A DNA stretch of 64,000 nt. It comes from Merdimmobilis hominis (GTDB lineage Bacteria; Bacillota; Clostridia; Oscillospirales; Ruminococcaceae). The translations under genes were made by a program, and so were the position numbers. The notes beneath the pieces were generated by a model. That model was given only the letters and a program-made list of their open reading frames with translations. It searched no databases and was not told the origin of the DNA. Positions 30,561 to 39,661 of the stretch are shown in pieces. The stretch lies in NCBI RefSeq assembly GCF_021109255.1, contig NZ_JAJODG010000001.1, one strand, 5' to 3'. Within the stretch, counting starts at the first letter, position 1, and each line of letters opens with the position of its first letter.

Positions 30561-32862
30561 TAAAAGCAGGAGTTTCGGCTTTTACAAAGACACATTGCGG
30601 CGCCTGAAATCCTTCATTTTGTTCTATGGTGCAGTGGGATTTGTTTTCTTCCCCCTCCAGTACTTGATGGGGGTCCTGCGGGACAATGGCTACTACTTCA
30701 TGGGCCTTGGGGAGGTGTTCAACGCCATTTCGATGGTGTTTTACGGACCCTTCCTGTGTGTCGTTCCGGTGATCGTCGCCGCCCAAATTTTTGGCTATAT
30801 GCATTCCAAAAAGGCGGTGGACCTGTACCACGCACTCCCCATCCGGCGGGAGGAACTGCTCCTCTCCAGCTTCGCCGCAGGCTTTACTGCGATTTTGGGC
30901 CCTCTGGCCCTGAACTATGCCATTGTGATCCTGCTCAAAGCAGTTCGCTTTGGCGGTGGCCAAGAGGTTGGGAAGGTGGTTATCAACTTCCTGTATGCGG
31001 CGGTGATCTGCTTTGCCGCCTTGGCCATTGCAGCCTTTGTCTTCACACAGGTTGGCACCAAGTTCGACAGCATCGTCATCACCTTGGGGATGTATGTCAT
31101 CCTGCCGGCCCTGTACCTGGTCACCATGTTGTTTATGAGTGAGCACCTGTACGGCTTCAATGTGGATCAAAGCATCAATTGGAAGCTGCTTTTGGGCCTT
31201 TCCCCCCAGCTGCTGTTTTTTTACCTGTACCAGGGGGATTACCCGTTGTCCTCGGACCCCAATATGCCCACCTTGGCATCGGGGCATGTGACCGCCTTTG
31301 TCTGGCTCATCATCGGCATCTTCCTGGCATTGGCTGCCGCTGTTATCTACCGCCGCCGCAAGAGCGAGATGGCCGAGAACACCTCCACCGGCGGTATCCT
31401 CAAGGTGTTTATTAAAATTGCTTCCACCTACCTGGCCTCATTGCTGATGGGCTTTATCTTTGAAGGGGTCTTTGGGGTGGGCGGCGATGACTTCAGCATG
31501 TTCCTGCTGGGCGTGGTTCTAGGCGCAGTCTTAGTCTACCTCACAGCGGAAGTCATCCTTTCCCGCAGCTTTAAAGCCATCTTCAAATCCCTGCCCATGG
31601 CCGCTGGCTTGGCGGTGCTGCTATGCGCCTTCTCCTTTGTCATGCACCAGGGTGGTTTTGGATATGTAACCCGCGTCCCCAAGGTGGAGGATGTGGCTTC
31701 GGTCACCATCGACTATCGGGGCGCCTACGGCGAAAATGAGCGGCAGGGTGGAACCGGCAGATATGTGCAGAACGTCACCCTGGAAGGGGAGGAAGCCAAA
31801 GCTTTGGTGATCCAGCTGCACCGCCTCTCGGTGGAGGAATACCAGCAGTACAAAGGGGAGGTCCCCGACGACAGCCGGTATTACCGCGGCTACAACTATG
31901 TGAATATCTCCTACAAAATGGCCGGCGGCAGCACGATGAACCGCAGCTACAGCAGTAAGAGCCAAGGGTTCTTGGAGTGCCTGGCCCGCCTGGAGGCCAA
32001 CCAGGAGTTTATCACCAAAACCCACCCAGTCTTCCGAACCCAGTACAAGGATTTGGAGAAGGTTACCCTCACCGGTGCCAGTGGGGTAGGCAACGTACCT
32101 CTCACCTTCTCGGAAGAGGAGATGAACCAGCTGTTCATCTGTATGCAGGAGGATCTGCTGGCCCGCACCTACGACCAGGTGGTCAATGGCAAACCGGCCA
32201 TCGGCTTCCTCTCCATGGACTATAAGTTTGACAACCGGCATAATGAGTATTATTCTTCGGACCACTCGGGCCGGAACCAGCAGAGCGAATACCCGGAGGA
32301 AAATTTCTTCATGGGTGGCCAGCTGACCTTGACTGAGGACTTCACCAACACGGTGGCTTTCTTAAAGGAGAAGGGCTATGGCTCGATGCTGGAGCTGCAA
32401 GAGGGCGAAGTGGTCGGTCTGGTGTTCCGCCATCCCATGTATGACGGATACAACAGCGAGGTCATTTCCCTGGTGCGGGACTACAACTTCAATTCCTACA
32501 ACAGCGGCAACCAGACCTGGAAAGAGGAAAAAGGCTATGTGGTCTATCGGGACGACCCGGGGCTGATCGGGGAGATCCTTCCCAAGCTGCACAGCAGCAC
32601 CATCAACGGATACCGGTGTGTGCGGGTGGATTATGTGGTCAATGAAAATCTGACCGCCAATGGGGCGATGGAATTCCCCGGCGGCAGCGTCTCCAACCAG
32701 GGGGCCTATGGTTACCTTGCGATTGACGACCTGCCGGAGGACGTGCGGGAAGAACTTGCAGAGATCGACTCTGAGGGGATTGAATACGGCCAAACCACCT
32801 ATCCCCAGGTGGCCGTCGCCACCGAATCGCTGTCGGAAGACCTCGCCGTGCAAGAAGAATAA
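30535..32862 (+). CDS. ABC-2-type permease with large C-terminal domain
   Basis: A 775-aa protein. About ten hydrophobic segments lie in residues 20-375 (for example near 25-45, 75-95, 115-140, 150-175, 185-205, 250-275, 290-310, 320-340 and 350-370). A soluble region of about 390 residues follows, with repeated tyrosine-rich and acidic patches, presumably extracytoplasmic. I think this tail belongs to a DUF found only in clostridial permeases (possibly DUF6449), but I cannot confirm it. GGAGG lies 9 nt before the ATG, inside the ATPase gene. Confidence 0.75.
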   Translation: MITTTLSSDKSRSFGFYKDTLRRLKSFILFYGAVGFVFFPLQYLMGVLRDNGYYFMGLGEVFNAISMVFYGPFLCVVPVIVAAQIFGYMHSKKAVDLYHALPIRREELLLSSFAAGFTAILGPLALNYAIVILLKAVRFGGGQEVGKVVINFLYAAVICFAALAIAAFVFTQVGTKFDSIVITLGMYVILPALYLVTMLFMSEHLYGFNVDQSINWKLLLGLSPQLLFFYLYQGDYPLSSDPNMPTLASGHVTAFVWLIIGIFLALAAAVIYRRRKSEMAENTSTGGILKVFIKIASTYLASLLMGFIFEGVFGVGGDDFSMFLLGVVLGAVLVYLTAEVILSRSFKAIFKSLPMAAGLAVLLCAFSFVMHQGGFGYVTRVPKVEDVASVTIDYRGAYGENERQGGTGRYVQNVTLEGEEAKALVIQLHRLSVEEYQQYKGEVPDDSRYYRGYNYVNISYKMAGGSTMNRSYSSKSQGFLECLARLEANQEFITKTHPVFRTQYKDLEKVTLTGASGVGNVPLTFSEEEMNQLFICMQEDLLARTYDQVVNGKPAIGFLSMDYKFDNRHNEYYSSDHSGRNQQSEYPEENFFMGGQLTLTEDFTNTVAFLKEKGYGSMLELQEGEVVGLVFRHPMYDGYNSEVISLVRDYNFNSYNSGNQTWKEEKGYVVYRDDPGLIGEILPKLHSSTINGYRCVRVDYVVNENLTANGAMEFPGGSVSNQGAYGYLAIDDLPEDVREELAEIDSEGIEYGQTTYPQVAVATESLSEDLAVQEE

Positions 32863-32897
32863 CCAATTGTTTGATGTGATAGAAAAGAGGGTCAAAG

Positions 32898-33149
32898 ATG
32901 GAACTGTACTGCCCCCGATTGCCCAAGGTGATCACCCTCACCCAGGGCGTTGCCGGAACAGTGGCTATTATTAGCTTCCTACAGGGATTTTTCGGGGGAA
33001 GCCTGGCCGTGTTTCTGGTTTCTCAAGTGTGCCTCCTGCTGGCGGGACTGCTGGCGGTAGACCGCAGGTATTTGGTCTGCATGCTGTTTGACCTGTCGGC
33101 CATGGTGTTGCTCTTTGTCCGGTATGCACAGGTGTTTTGCAGCCTGTAA
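32898..33149 (+). CDS. Small two- to three-helix membrane protein
   Basis: An 83-aa hydrophobic protein starting at an ATG preceded by AGAGGG, 35 bp after the permease and before the operon terminator. Hydrophobic stretches lie near residues 14-30, 34-53 and 58-75. It is probably an accessory part of the ABC operon. Family not recognised. Confidence 0.6.
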   Translation: MELYCPRLPKVITLTQGVAGTVAIISFLQGFFGGSLAVFLVSQVCLLLAGLLAVDRRYLVCMLFDLSAMVLLFVRYAQVFCSL

Positions 33150-33181
33150 TACCCCATTTTATTGCAGCCGATAAAACAGAA

Positions 33182-33217
33182 AACTCCCCCCGGTGGATGC
33201 ATCCGCCGGGGGGAGTT
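33182..33217. terminator. Bidirectional terminator between ABC operon and cardiolipin synthase
   Basis: A GC-rich stem of about 16 bp with one wobble (33182-33197 with 33202-33217), with A residues on the left and T residues on the right. Confidence 0.75.
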
Positions 33218-33265
33218 GTTGCTTTGCAGGGATCCCTTTCCCCAGCCCATCTGGGAGGGCCGCCG

Positions 33266-34795
33266 TCACATCAGCGGGGCAAAAATTTTGAGGATAGCCC
33301 GGAAGATCCGGCGGGGAAGAGGAGTCATCTGAATCTCTTCATAGGTGACTATTTTGCACTTTTCCAGTGTGGTTTCTATATCCCGGCGGACATCTGCCAC
33401 CACCGGCGAATAAAAAAAAGCCACCCCACATTCAAAATGGAGGTAAAAACTGCGGTAATCCATGTTGGCTGTGCCCACGATGGCACAGCAATCGTCCGAG
33501 ACAAACATTTTGGCGTGAATAAACCCGGGGGTATACTCATAAATTTTTACTCCACAGCGCAGAAGGGATTGATAATAGGAGCGTGTCAGTTCGTGGACAA
33601 ACCATTTGTCTGGGATGTGGGGGGTGAGAATCCGCACGTCAACGCCGCTTTGGGCCGCGGTGGACAAGGCGGTGAACATTTCGTTGTCCAGGATCAAATA
33701 AGGGGTTGTGATGTAGACGTAGTCATTGGCCCGGCTGATCATCTGGAGATAGGCGTTCTCGGAGATGTTCATGCTGTCCAGGGGGCTGTCCCCAAAGGGT
33801 TGGACAAAGCCGGCCGCGGCGGTACAGGAATGGGTGGGCACATACTGGGAAAAATCCCGCTGCTCCTGGGGGTTGCTGAACTGCCACAGGCTCAGGAACA
33901 TCAGGGTCAGGTTCCACACCCCATCCCCCTCCAGCCGGACGGCAGTGTCTTTCCAATGACCGTGCTTTTCAAAGGCATTGATGTATTCATCCGCCAAGTT
34001 GATACCGCCGCAGAAGCCGATGTTGCCGTCCACCACGCAGATTTTCCGGTGGTCCCGGTAGTTCATCACCATGTTGAGATGGGGGCGGTAAGGGTTGAAA
34101 ACCGTGACCTGTAGGCCCAGCTCCTTCAAGGTCTGGTCATAGCCGGGGGGCAGGGTCTGGATGCACCCCACATCGTCGTAGAGAAGGAGGACTTCCACCC
34201 CTTGGGCGGCTTTTTCCCGCAGGATATTGAGAACGGAATTCCACATCTCCCCCTCCTGGAGGATGAAATATTCCAGCAGGATAAAACGCTGGGCCGACTG
34301 CAGGGCCAGCAGCAGGGCGGGCCAGAAATCTTCCCCTAGAGGGTAGTAATCCGCCAGGGTGTTCTTCCACACAGGGAAGCCGGACCCATTTTTCAGGTAG
34401 CGGGCCTGCACCCCCAGGGAGGGGGAAGCTTCCTCTAGCTCCCCAGCCACCCCGGAATCCACCTGGATCTGCCCGGCGGTGGTGCAGTTAAACTCCACCA
34501 CCCGTTTTTTCAAGGCCCGGGAAAGGCGCTTAGAGCCGAAAATCAGGTAGAACAGCCCGCCAAAAATGGGCAGGGCGAGAATGGTGATCACCCAAGCCAG
34601 CTTGTATGAGGGATTGTCCTCTCGGGAGACCACCCATACCACCAGCAGTAAGCTGATGCACTGGGTCAGCACATATACTGGCAGGGCGTGAACGCTGAGG
34701 TAAAGCACCACATAGGAGAGGAGTCCGAGCTGGAGGGCGATCAACAAGGTGACCAGCACAACGCGGCTGGTCAGAAAACGCAGGAGCTTTTTCAC
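33266..34795 (-). CDS. cls: Cardiolipin synthase (phospholipase D family)
   Basis: A 509-aa membrane enzyme that joins two phosphatidylglycerol molecules into cardiolipin. Two or three N-terminal transmembrane segments are followed by two PLD phosphodiesterase motifs, HRKICVVD near residue 240 and HAKMFVSDD near 420. The start is a GTG with AAAGGAG 8 nt upstream; the frame is open further upstream to another GTG without a site. Monocistronic, between two terminators. Confidence 0.92.
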   Translation of the reverse strand: MKKLLRFLTSRVVLVTLLIALQLGLLSYVVLYLSVHALPVYVLTQCISLLLVVWVVSREDNPSYKLAWVITILALPIFGGLFYLIFGSKRLSRALKKRVVEFNCTTAGQIQVDSGVAGELEEASPSLGVQARYLKNGSGFPVWKNTLADYYPLGEDFWPALLLALQSAQRFILLEYFILQEGEMWNSVLNILREKAAQGVEVLLLYDDVGCIQTLPPGYDQTLKELGLQVTVFNPYRPHLNMVMNYRDHRKICVVDGNIGFCGGINLADEYINAFEKHGHWKDTAVRLEGDGVWNLTLMFLSLWQFSNPQEQRDFSQYVPTHSCTAAAGFVQPFGDSPLDSMNISENAYLQMISRANDYVYITTPYLILDNEMFTALSTAAQSGVDVRILTPHIPDKWFVHELTRSYYQSLLRCGVKIYEYTPGFIHAKMFVSDDCCAIVGTANMDYRSFYLHFECGVAFFYSPVVADVRRDIETTLEKCKIVTYEEIQMTPLPRRIFRAILKIFAPLM

Positions 34796-34888
34796 CGCGT
34801 CATCTCCTTTCCTGGGCGCTGCCCACACTTTTGTAGTGTATGCTATACACAGGGGATTATGGACCTTCCCGCCAACGCCAAAATTTAC

Positions 34889-34923
34889 AAAAAACCCCCT
34901 CCAGAAGTTGGCTCCAGAGGGGG
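34889..34923 (-). terminator. Terminator of the DUF3788 gene
   Basis: Minus strand CCCCCTC (34923-34917 side) pairs with GAGGGGG (34901-34895 side), with extra inner pairing, then six T. Confidence 0.7.
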
Positions 34924-34927
34924 GCCC

Positions 34928-35346
34928 CTACGACTGGCGCAGGGCGATCAGCCGTTCTAGGGAGGCAAGGATAGCCGGGGTGGTGACATCCACCATCAGC
35001 CAGCGGCCGCCCATGCCGGATTTGGTGTTTTGATACAGCTGTTGGACATAGGGGTCCAAAGAGGGGAGAAGGAGTTCCGCCTCGTTCTGCTTTTTGTCCC
35101 CGATGACCACCATGCAGGAGAAAGATCCCTCCACCGGGTATAGGGTGCAGAGGGCTTTGCCGCTTTTTTTGTATTTTACATTCCACCCCGGGGCCATGGC
35201 GCATTTGCTGTATTCCACCTTGGGGGTGACACGGTAGGTCTCTTCCAGGTGGATGAGGAACTTTCCCCATAGGGGAGTGGCCACCGCAGCGGCATCTCCT
35301 CCAAAGAGGGCTGCCGGTCGATGGGGTACCGGGTTTTCCAGCCCAT
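34928..35346 (-). CDS. DUF3788-family protein, probable frameshift near the start
   Basis: The frame ending at 34928 encodes the family core: LEETYRVTPKVEYSKCAMAP, GWNVKYKKSGKALCTLYPVE and MGGRWLMVDVT. The expected N-terminus (MGWKTRYPIDRQPSLEEM) is read in a different frame from an ATG at 35346 with AAAGGGG upstream. The two frames meet near 35290-35300, so one base appears lost or gained. As written, a shorter product could start at a GTG at 35284 (118 aa, poor spacing to GGAGGA). It lies 14 bp after galE on the same strand. Function of the family unknown. Confidence 0.6.
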
Positions 35347-35360
35347 AGGTTGTCCCCTTT

Positions 35361-36371
35361 CTAATTTTGCTGCCGATGGAGCAGGGTGTAATTCCAGGCG
35401 TCCCGGCACATTTCGTCGATGCCCCGGCGGGCCTCCCAGTGGAGAATTTCCTTAGCCAGGGAGGCGTCGGCGTAACTGCGGGCGATGTCCCCATCCCGCC
35501 GGGGGGCGATGACCCGGGGGATCTTCACCCCGCTGGCCCGCTCAAAAGCGTCGGCCACCTCCAGGACGCTGTACCCCTTGCCGCTTCCCAGGTTGATGGG
35601 GTGAGCCCCTGGGTTGTCCTTCAGGTAGTCGAGGGCGCAGATATGGCCCTGTGCCAGGTCGCAGACGTGGATGTAATCCCGGATGCCGGTGCCGTCGGGG
35701 GTGTCGTAGTCATCCCCGTAGACTTTGAGGCAGGGCAGTTCCCCCAAAGCCACCTTGGCAATATAAGGGAGCAGGTTGTTGGGGATGCCGTTGGGATCCT
35801 CCCCCAACAGCCCGGAGGGGTGGGCGCCTATGGGGTTGAAATACCGCATCAGGGCAATCCGCCAGCGGCTGTCCGAAGCTGCCAAATCGGTGAGAATCTG
35901 CTCGATGTACACCTTGGTCATCCCGTAGGGGTTGGTAGAACCCAAGGGGAAGTCCTCCCGGAAAGGGGCGGTGTTGCAGCCAAGGTAATACACCGTGGCC
36001 GAGGAGGAGAACACCAGGGAGAAACAGCCGTGGCGTTCCATGGCCCGGCAGAGATTCAGGGTGCCGGTCAGGTTGTTGTGGTAGTAGAGGAGGGGCTTTG
36101 CCACCGACTCCCCCACCGCCTTGAGGCCGGCAAAGTGGATCACCGTGTGGATGGCGTTTTCCTGGAAAACCTGCTCCAATTGGCCCTCGTCCAGCAGATC
36201 CGCTTGATAAAAGGGGAAGTCCCGGCCGGTCAGGGTGCGGATGGCGTCCAGGACCTCCGGTTTGGAGTTGGAGAAGTTGTCTAGAATGACGATCTCCTCC
36301 CCTTGTGCAAGAAGCTGGGCAGCAGTGTGGCTGCCGATATAACCGGCGCCGCCGGTGATGAGAATGGCCAT
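35361..36371 (-). CDS. galE: UDP-glucose 4-epimerase
   Basis: A 336-aa NAD-dependent epimerase of the extended short-chain dehydrogenase family that interconverts UDP-glucose and UDP-galactose. It has the nucleotide motif TGGAGYIGSH near 6-15, SSSATVY near 123, catalytic YGMTK near 149-153, and RYFNPIGAHPSG. YLGCNTAPF after SSSATVY differs from the usual YG. A TTGACA-N17-TATACT promoter on the minus strand drives it. DUF3788 follows 14 bp downstream. Confidence 0.95.
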   Translation of the reverse strand: MAILITGGAGYIGSHTAAQLLAQGEEIVILDNFSNSKPEVLDAIRTLTGRDFPFYQADLLDEGQLEQVFQENAIHTVIHFAGLKAVGESVAKPLLYYHNNLTGTLNLCRAMERHGCFSLVFSSSATVYYLGCNTAPFREDFPLGSTNPYGMTKVYIEQILTDLAASDSRWRIALMRYFNPIGAHPSGLLGEDPNGIPNNLLPYIAKVALGELPCLKVYGDDYDTPDGTGIRDYIHVCDLAQGHICALDYLKDNPGAHPINLGSGKGYSVLEVADAFERASGVKIPRVIAPRRDGDIARSYADASLAKEILHWEARRGIDEMCRDAWNYTLLHRQQN

Positions 36372-36421
36372 AATGTTCCTTCCTTTCTCGGGGGATAGCA
36401 GGGGGTGAAACCTTTGTTCTT

Positions 36422-36450
36422 AGTATACCGGCGGGATGGGATAATGTCAA
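36422..36450 (-). promoter_or_regulatory. Promoter of galE
   Basis: Minus strand TTGACA (36450-36445), 17-nt spacer, TATACT (36427-36422). Confidence 0.75.
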
Positions 36451-36499
36451 TTTTTTCCCCAAAAGATTTGAACAGCCTGTTAAAGATAGCCGGTTTCTA

Positions 36500-36528
36500 T
36501 TTCAAACGCCGCCAAAAGCGGCTATACT
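36500..36528 (+). promoter_or_regulatory. Promoter of the HD-domain gene
   Basis: TTTCAA at 36500-36505, 17-nt spacer containing GCCGC-CAAAA-GCGGC, TATACT at 36523-36528. The inverted repeat inside the spacer could bind a regulator. Confidence 0.55.
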
Positions 36529-36562
36529 AATGGATATGAGGGAGAAGACAAGGAGGTATTGT

Positions 36563-37228
36563 ATGAATCCTATTACACTGGAGGACATCCAGCAGAACGA
36601 AACCATCAAAACTTATATTGTCCGGGCGGATGAGACTTTAATCGCCCTGGGATATACTGAGCACGCTTTTGCCCATGTGACCAAAACTGCCTATGAGGCT
36701 TACAGCCTGCTTTTAAAGCTGGGCTACGATGAGCGCACTGCGGAGCTGGCCCGGATTGCCGGGTATCTCCACGACATCGGCAACATGGTCAACCGGGTGG
36801 ACCACGCCCAATCCGGCGCGCTGATCGCCTTCCAGCTCCTCACCGGCCTTGGAATGCCGCCCCAGGAGATCGCCACCATCGTCACCGCCATCGGCCATCA
36901 CGACGAGGCCACCGCCGCCCCGGTCAACCCGGTGGCCGCGGCCCTCATTCTGGCCGATAAATGTGATGTGCGCCGTTCCCGGGTCCGCAACCGGGATGTC
37001 TCCAGCTTTGACATCCACGACCGGGTAAACTACTCGGTGGTCCGGTCGGAGATGCTCTTTGACCACGAGAAACGCACTCTGACCCTCCTTTTGGAGATTG
37101 ACACTGAAATCTGCGCAGTGATGGATTACTTTGAAATTTTCCTGAGCCGGATGGTCCTCTGCCGCCAGGCGGCGGAACACCTGGACATCACCTTTAAACT
37201 GAACATCAACGGTCAGAGCCTATTGTAA
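36563..37228 (+). CDS. HD-domain phosphohydrolase-like protein
   Basis: A 221-aa cytosolic protein with an HD fold: HAFAHVTKTA near 35, LHDIGN near 75 (the HD pair), HAQSG, GHHDEAT near 112 and LADKCDV near 132. AAGGAGG lies 6 nt before the chosen ATG; an upstream ATG at 36530 overlaps the promoter -10. It ends convergently with the YwaF-like gene, overlapping by 23 bp. Substrate unknown; nucleotides are usual for the fold. Confidence 0.8.
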   Translation: MNPITLEDIQQNETIKTYIVRADETLIALGYTEHAFAHVTKTAYEAYSLLLKLGYDERTAELARIAGYLHDIGNMVNRVDHAQSGALIAFQLLTGLGMPPQEIATIVTAIGHHDEATAAPVNPVAAALILADKCDVRRSRVRNRDVSSFDIHDRVNYSVVRSEMLFDHEKRTLTLLLEIDTEICAVMDYFEIFLSRMVLCRQAAEHLDITFKLNINGQSLL

Positions 37229-37994
37229 CCGGCTCTTTCTGCTCCCCAAAGGCCCACATGCTGCGGTGGTCCATGGCCACAAAAACTCCATAGATGAGAA
37301 GGCAGGCCAGCATTACCCCGAGGAACATCACCATCAGGTAGGCCCCGTGGCCAAAGGCGTCAAAAATCCAGACCAAAGGGGTTCCGGGCGGGGCGGAGTA
37401 GAGGAACATGTAATTCTCCCCAAAGGTAAAATCCACCAAAAAGGCCAGGGACGCCGGAACCATCAGCACTGCCGGCACCTGCCAGAACTTTTTCAGGCTG
37501 GGCCGGAACCCCTGGAACAGAACCATGGCAAGGGGCACAAAGAGCAGCAGGCCGTGCAGGGTCAGGCTTTGCAGGGTCTGGAAATGGAAATAGGGGTAGG
37601 TGTCTACAATCCCAACTGGGTAAAGGATGGCCACCACACCGCCTAGGATGCCGGTATAAAAGATAAACTCTTTCAGGCATCCCCAGCCGGTAAAGACCGC
37701 CAAGGGGATGAAAAATACCTGGGTGCCGCACAGGTGCAGCGGCAGCAGCTTAACCCAGTTGGTCTCCCCTAAACCTACCATCCAAAGGATGCGGGCAAAT
37801 TCCACCACCGGGATGGCCAAGGCCGCCAATTTGATGATGCGGTCGTTTTTCTCCCGGGACTGGCCCCGCATATGGGATAGGGCAGCATAAATCAAAAGGC
37901 CCACTGTGGCCATGCCGATGAGGTGTTTTATCCCCAAGAAGGGAAAGGCCTCCCCCGGCGGAATGTCCGGCCAAAAGGCAAAAAACTGTTTCAT
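37206..37994 (-). CDS. YwaF/TIGR02206-like integral membrane protein
   Basis: A 262-aa protein with six to seven transmembrane segments. Its conserved polar positions within helices (LPLHLCGTQVFF, GVVAILYPVG and FHFQTLQSLTLHGLL) match the YwaF/TIGR02206 family of unknown function. AGAGG lies 9 nt before the ATG; a longer frame upstream has no supported start. Its 3' end overlaps the HD gene on the other strand. Confidence 0.8.
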   Translation of the reverse strand: MKQFFAFWPDIPPGEAFPFLGIKHLIGMATVGLLIYAALSHMRGQSREKNDRIIKLAALAIPVVEFARILWMVGLGETNWVKLLPLHLCGTQVFFIPLAVFTGWGCLKEFIFYTGILGGVVAILYPVGIVDTYPYFHFQTLQSLTLHGLLLFVPLAMVLFQGFRPSLKKFWQVPAVLMVPASLAFLVDFTFGENYMFLYSAPPGTPLVWIFDAFGHGAYLMVMFLGVMLACLLIYGVFVAMDHRSMWAFGEQKEPVTIGSDR

Positions 37995-38142
37995 ACCAAT
38001 CATCCTCTCACATAGGGTCGCGGGGGATTGGGCCCAATTGAAAAAATCCCCATGGCTTCCCCCAATCATTGCTAGGGAAGATTGTATCATGCCGCCGTGA
38101 ATGGATTGTTCCTTTTTTGTGGAAGAACTGTGAATAAAGGGA

Positions 38143-38177
38143 AAAATGGGTTTCCTCTTTTTGGGGAAACCCATTTT
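38143..38177. terminator. Isolated bidirectional terminator-like stem
   Basis: A 13-bp perfect stem (38143-38155 with 38165-38177) with A-rich left and T-rich right flanks. It is upstream of the YwaF-like gene rather than after a gene. Confidence 0.5.
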
Positions 38178-38273
38178 ATATTTCCGGCGGGATTTGAAAG
38201 GGGAAACCGTGGAGCACAAGGGGAGAAGACGGCTCCTTTGGTGCAGGCAGTCAGAAGATATCCCAAAACAAAT

Positions 38274-38300
38274 GCCCCTGGACAAGCCTTGTCCAGGGGC
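38274..38300 (-). terminator. Terminator of the ygiQ-MBL-DUF3006 operon
   Basis: A 12-bp perfect stem (38274-38285 with 38289-38300) with a 3-nt loop. On the minus strand it is followed by ATTTGTTTT. Confidence 0.75.
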
Positions 38301-38316
38301 TGGGGTTGCAGCCAGA

Positions 38317-38550
38317 TTATTTGGGGTCAGAGAAGGCCCGGTGCATCAGCTCCAGCACCCGCTGGCGGGTGACCCGGGTGCGCTCGGTGTCCACGGTGAT
38401 CACCCCGTCGGCGAACAAGTTGAGGCAATCTCCCTCTTTGGCCCCCTCGGGAAGCCGATCCCGGGGGAGGTTCAGGTTGACTAGCCCGGTCTCGCAGTCC
38501 TCACAGACGGCGACATCCCCTTCAAAACGGTCGATGACTGCCTGTTTCAT
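38317..38550 (-). CDS. DUF3006-family small protein
   Basis: A 77-aa protein starting MKQAVIDRFEGDVAVCED, followed by PRDRLPEGAKEGD, the typical DUF3006 signature. AGGAGG is 9 nt before the ATG. It lies 61 bp after the metallo-beta-lactamase gene, a common pairing in Firmicutes. Function unknown. Confidence 0.85.
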   Translation of the reverse strand: MKQAVIDRFEGDVAVCEDCETGLVNLNLPRDRLPEGAKEGDCLNLFADGVITVDTERTRVTRQRVLELMHRAFSDPK

Positions 38551-38611
38551 GAAAAGTACCCTCCTTGTGTGTGGGAAATACGCTCCCTTGGGATGTTTTA
38601 TCAGGCTCCCC

Positions 38612-39658
38612 TTACGCATCCACCGAGTAGCTCTCCCCGGCGTCGGTGGTCAGGTTGATGGTCTCCCCATCGGTGACCATCTGGATGTTGCCAGACAGGT
38701 CGGTGCGGTAAAAGGGGCAGTATTTTTTCAGCCGGGCCACAATCTCCTTGTGGGGGTGGCCGTAGTCGTTGTTTTTGCCCACCGAGATGGTGGCGATTTT
38801 GGGGCCCACTGCGTCCAGATACCGCTTGCTGCTGGAGGTGGAACTGCCGTGATGTGGGACACAGTAGACGTCGGCGGACAGGTCTAACTCCATGGAGAGG
38901 AGGGTGCTTTCCGACGCGGTCTCTGCATCGCCGGAGAAGAGGAATTCCGCATCCCCATAGGTCAGGCGGCAAACCACCGAGGTGTTGTTCAGGTCATTGT
39001 ATTCCCGCCGCGGGCCCAAAATGGTCAGCACTGCGCCGCCGCCCAAGCTGTATTGGGTGTCGGGGACGGCAGTGGTGACGGTCATCCCTTTGTCCAAGAC
39101 AGCCTCCAGCAGGTCGGTGTAGGTTTTGGTGGTGGGGACAATCTTCTCCGGGATGGGGGAGAGGATGACCTGCTTCACCGGCATGGCTTTTATCACCGTA
39201 TCCAGCCCGCCGATGTGGTCGGAGTGGGCATGGGTGCCAATGGCCATATCCAGGGATTGTACCCCCTGGGATTTTAAGTAGGCGAGGACTTCGTCCCCTT
39301 TGTCGTTCTCCCCGGCGTCGATGAGCACGTTTTTGGAAGGCCCTTTGATGAGGATGGACTCCCCCTGGCCCACGTCGATGATATGGACTTCCAACGTTTC
39401 CCCCAAAAGCTCCGGCAGGGGCGTATCAGAGGAGGGGGAGGATTCCCCGCCCTGGGGCAGCTGGGAAGATGAGGAGGAGAGGTTCTCCATCCCATAGCTG
39501 CCCGCTGCCTCCAGAACCTCCTCCCAGGTGGGCACCATGGGGAGGTTCAAAGAAAATTCGCTGTTTACTGTGACCAGCAGGGCGGCGGCCGCCGCCAGGG
39601 AGGCCGCCCAAATTTTGCGCATGGTCCGCTTTTTGAAAAATCGGTTCCGTCTTGCCAT
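38612..39658 (-). CDS. ComEC-like metallo-beta-lactamase-fold hydrolase, membrane anchored
   Basis: A 348-aa protein: basic start, one transmembrane segment near 15-33, a Ser/Pro linker, then an MBL domain with HIIDVGQGESILI near 92, THAHSDHIGG near 140, LFSGDAE near 240 and VPHHGS near 268. This is the ComEC C-terminal type, here as a separate extracytoplasmic domain. It starts 3 nt after the ygiQ stop and is followed by DUF3006. Probably a phosphodiesterase or nuclease. Confidence 0.85.
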   Translation of the reverse strand: MARRNRFFKKRTMRKIWAASLAAAAALLVTVNSEFSLNLPMVPTWEEVLEAAGSYGMENLSSSSSQLPQGGESSPSSDTPLPELLGETLEVHIIDVGQGESILIKGPSKNVLIDAGENDKGDEVLAYLKSQGVQSLDMAIGTHAHSDHIGGLDTVIKAMPVKQVILSPIPEKIVPTTKTYTDLLEAVLDKGMTVTTAVPDTQYSLGGGAVLTILGPRREYNDLNNTSVVCRLTYGDAEFLFSGDAETASESTLLSMELDLSADVYCVPHHGSSTSSSKRYLDAVGPKIATISVGKNNDYGHPHKEIVARLKKYCPFYRTDLSGNIQMVTDGETINLTTDAGESYSVDA

Positions 39659-39661
39659 CTG

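Larger units (their letters stand above)
37995..38316. other. Intergenic region with two strong stem-loops
   Basis: A 322-bp gap without a gene. It contains a 13-bp perfect stem at 38143-38155/38165-38177 flanked by A and T runs, and the DUF3006 terminator at 38274-38300. The right half of the YwaF-like gene's promoter region is AT-rich. Confidence 0.55.
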
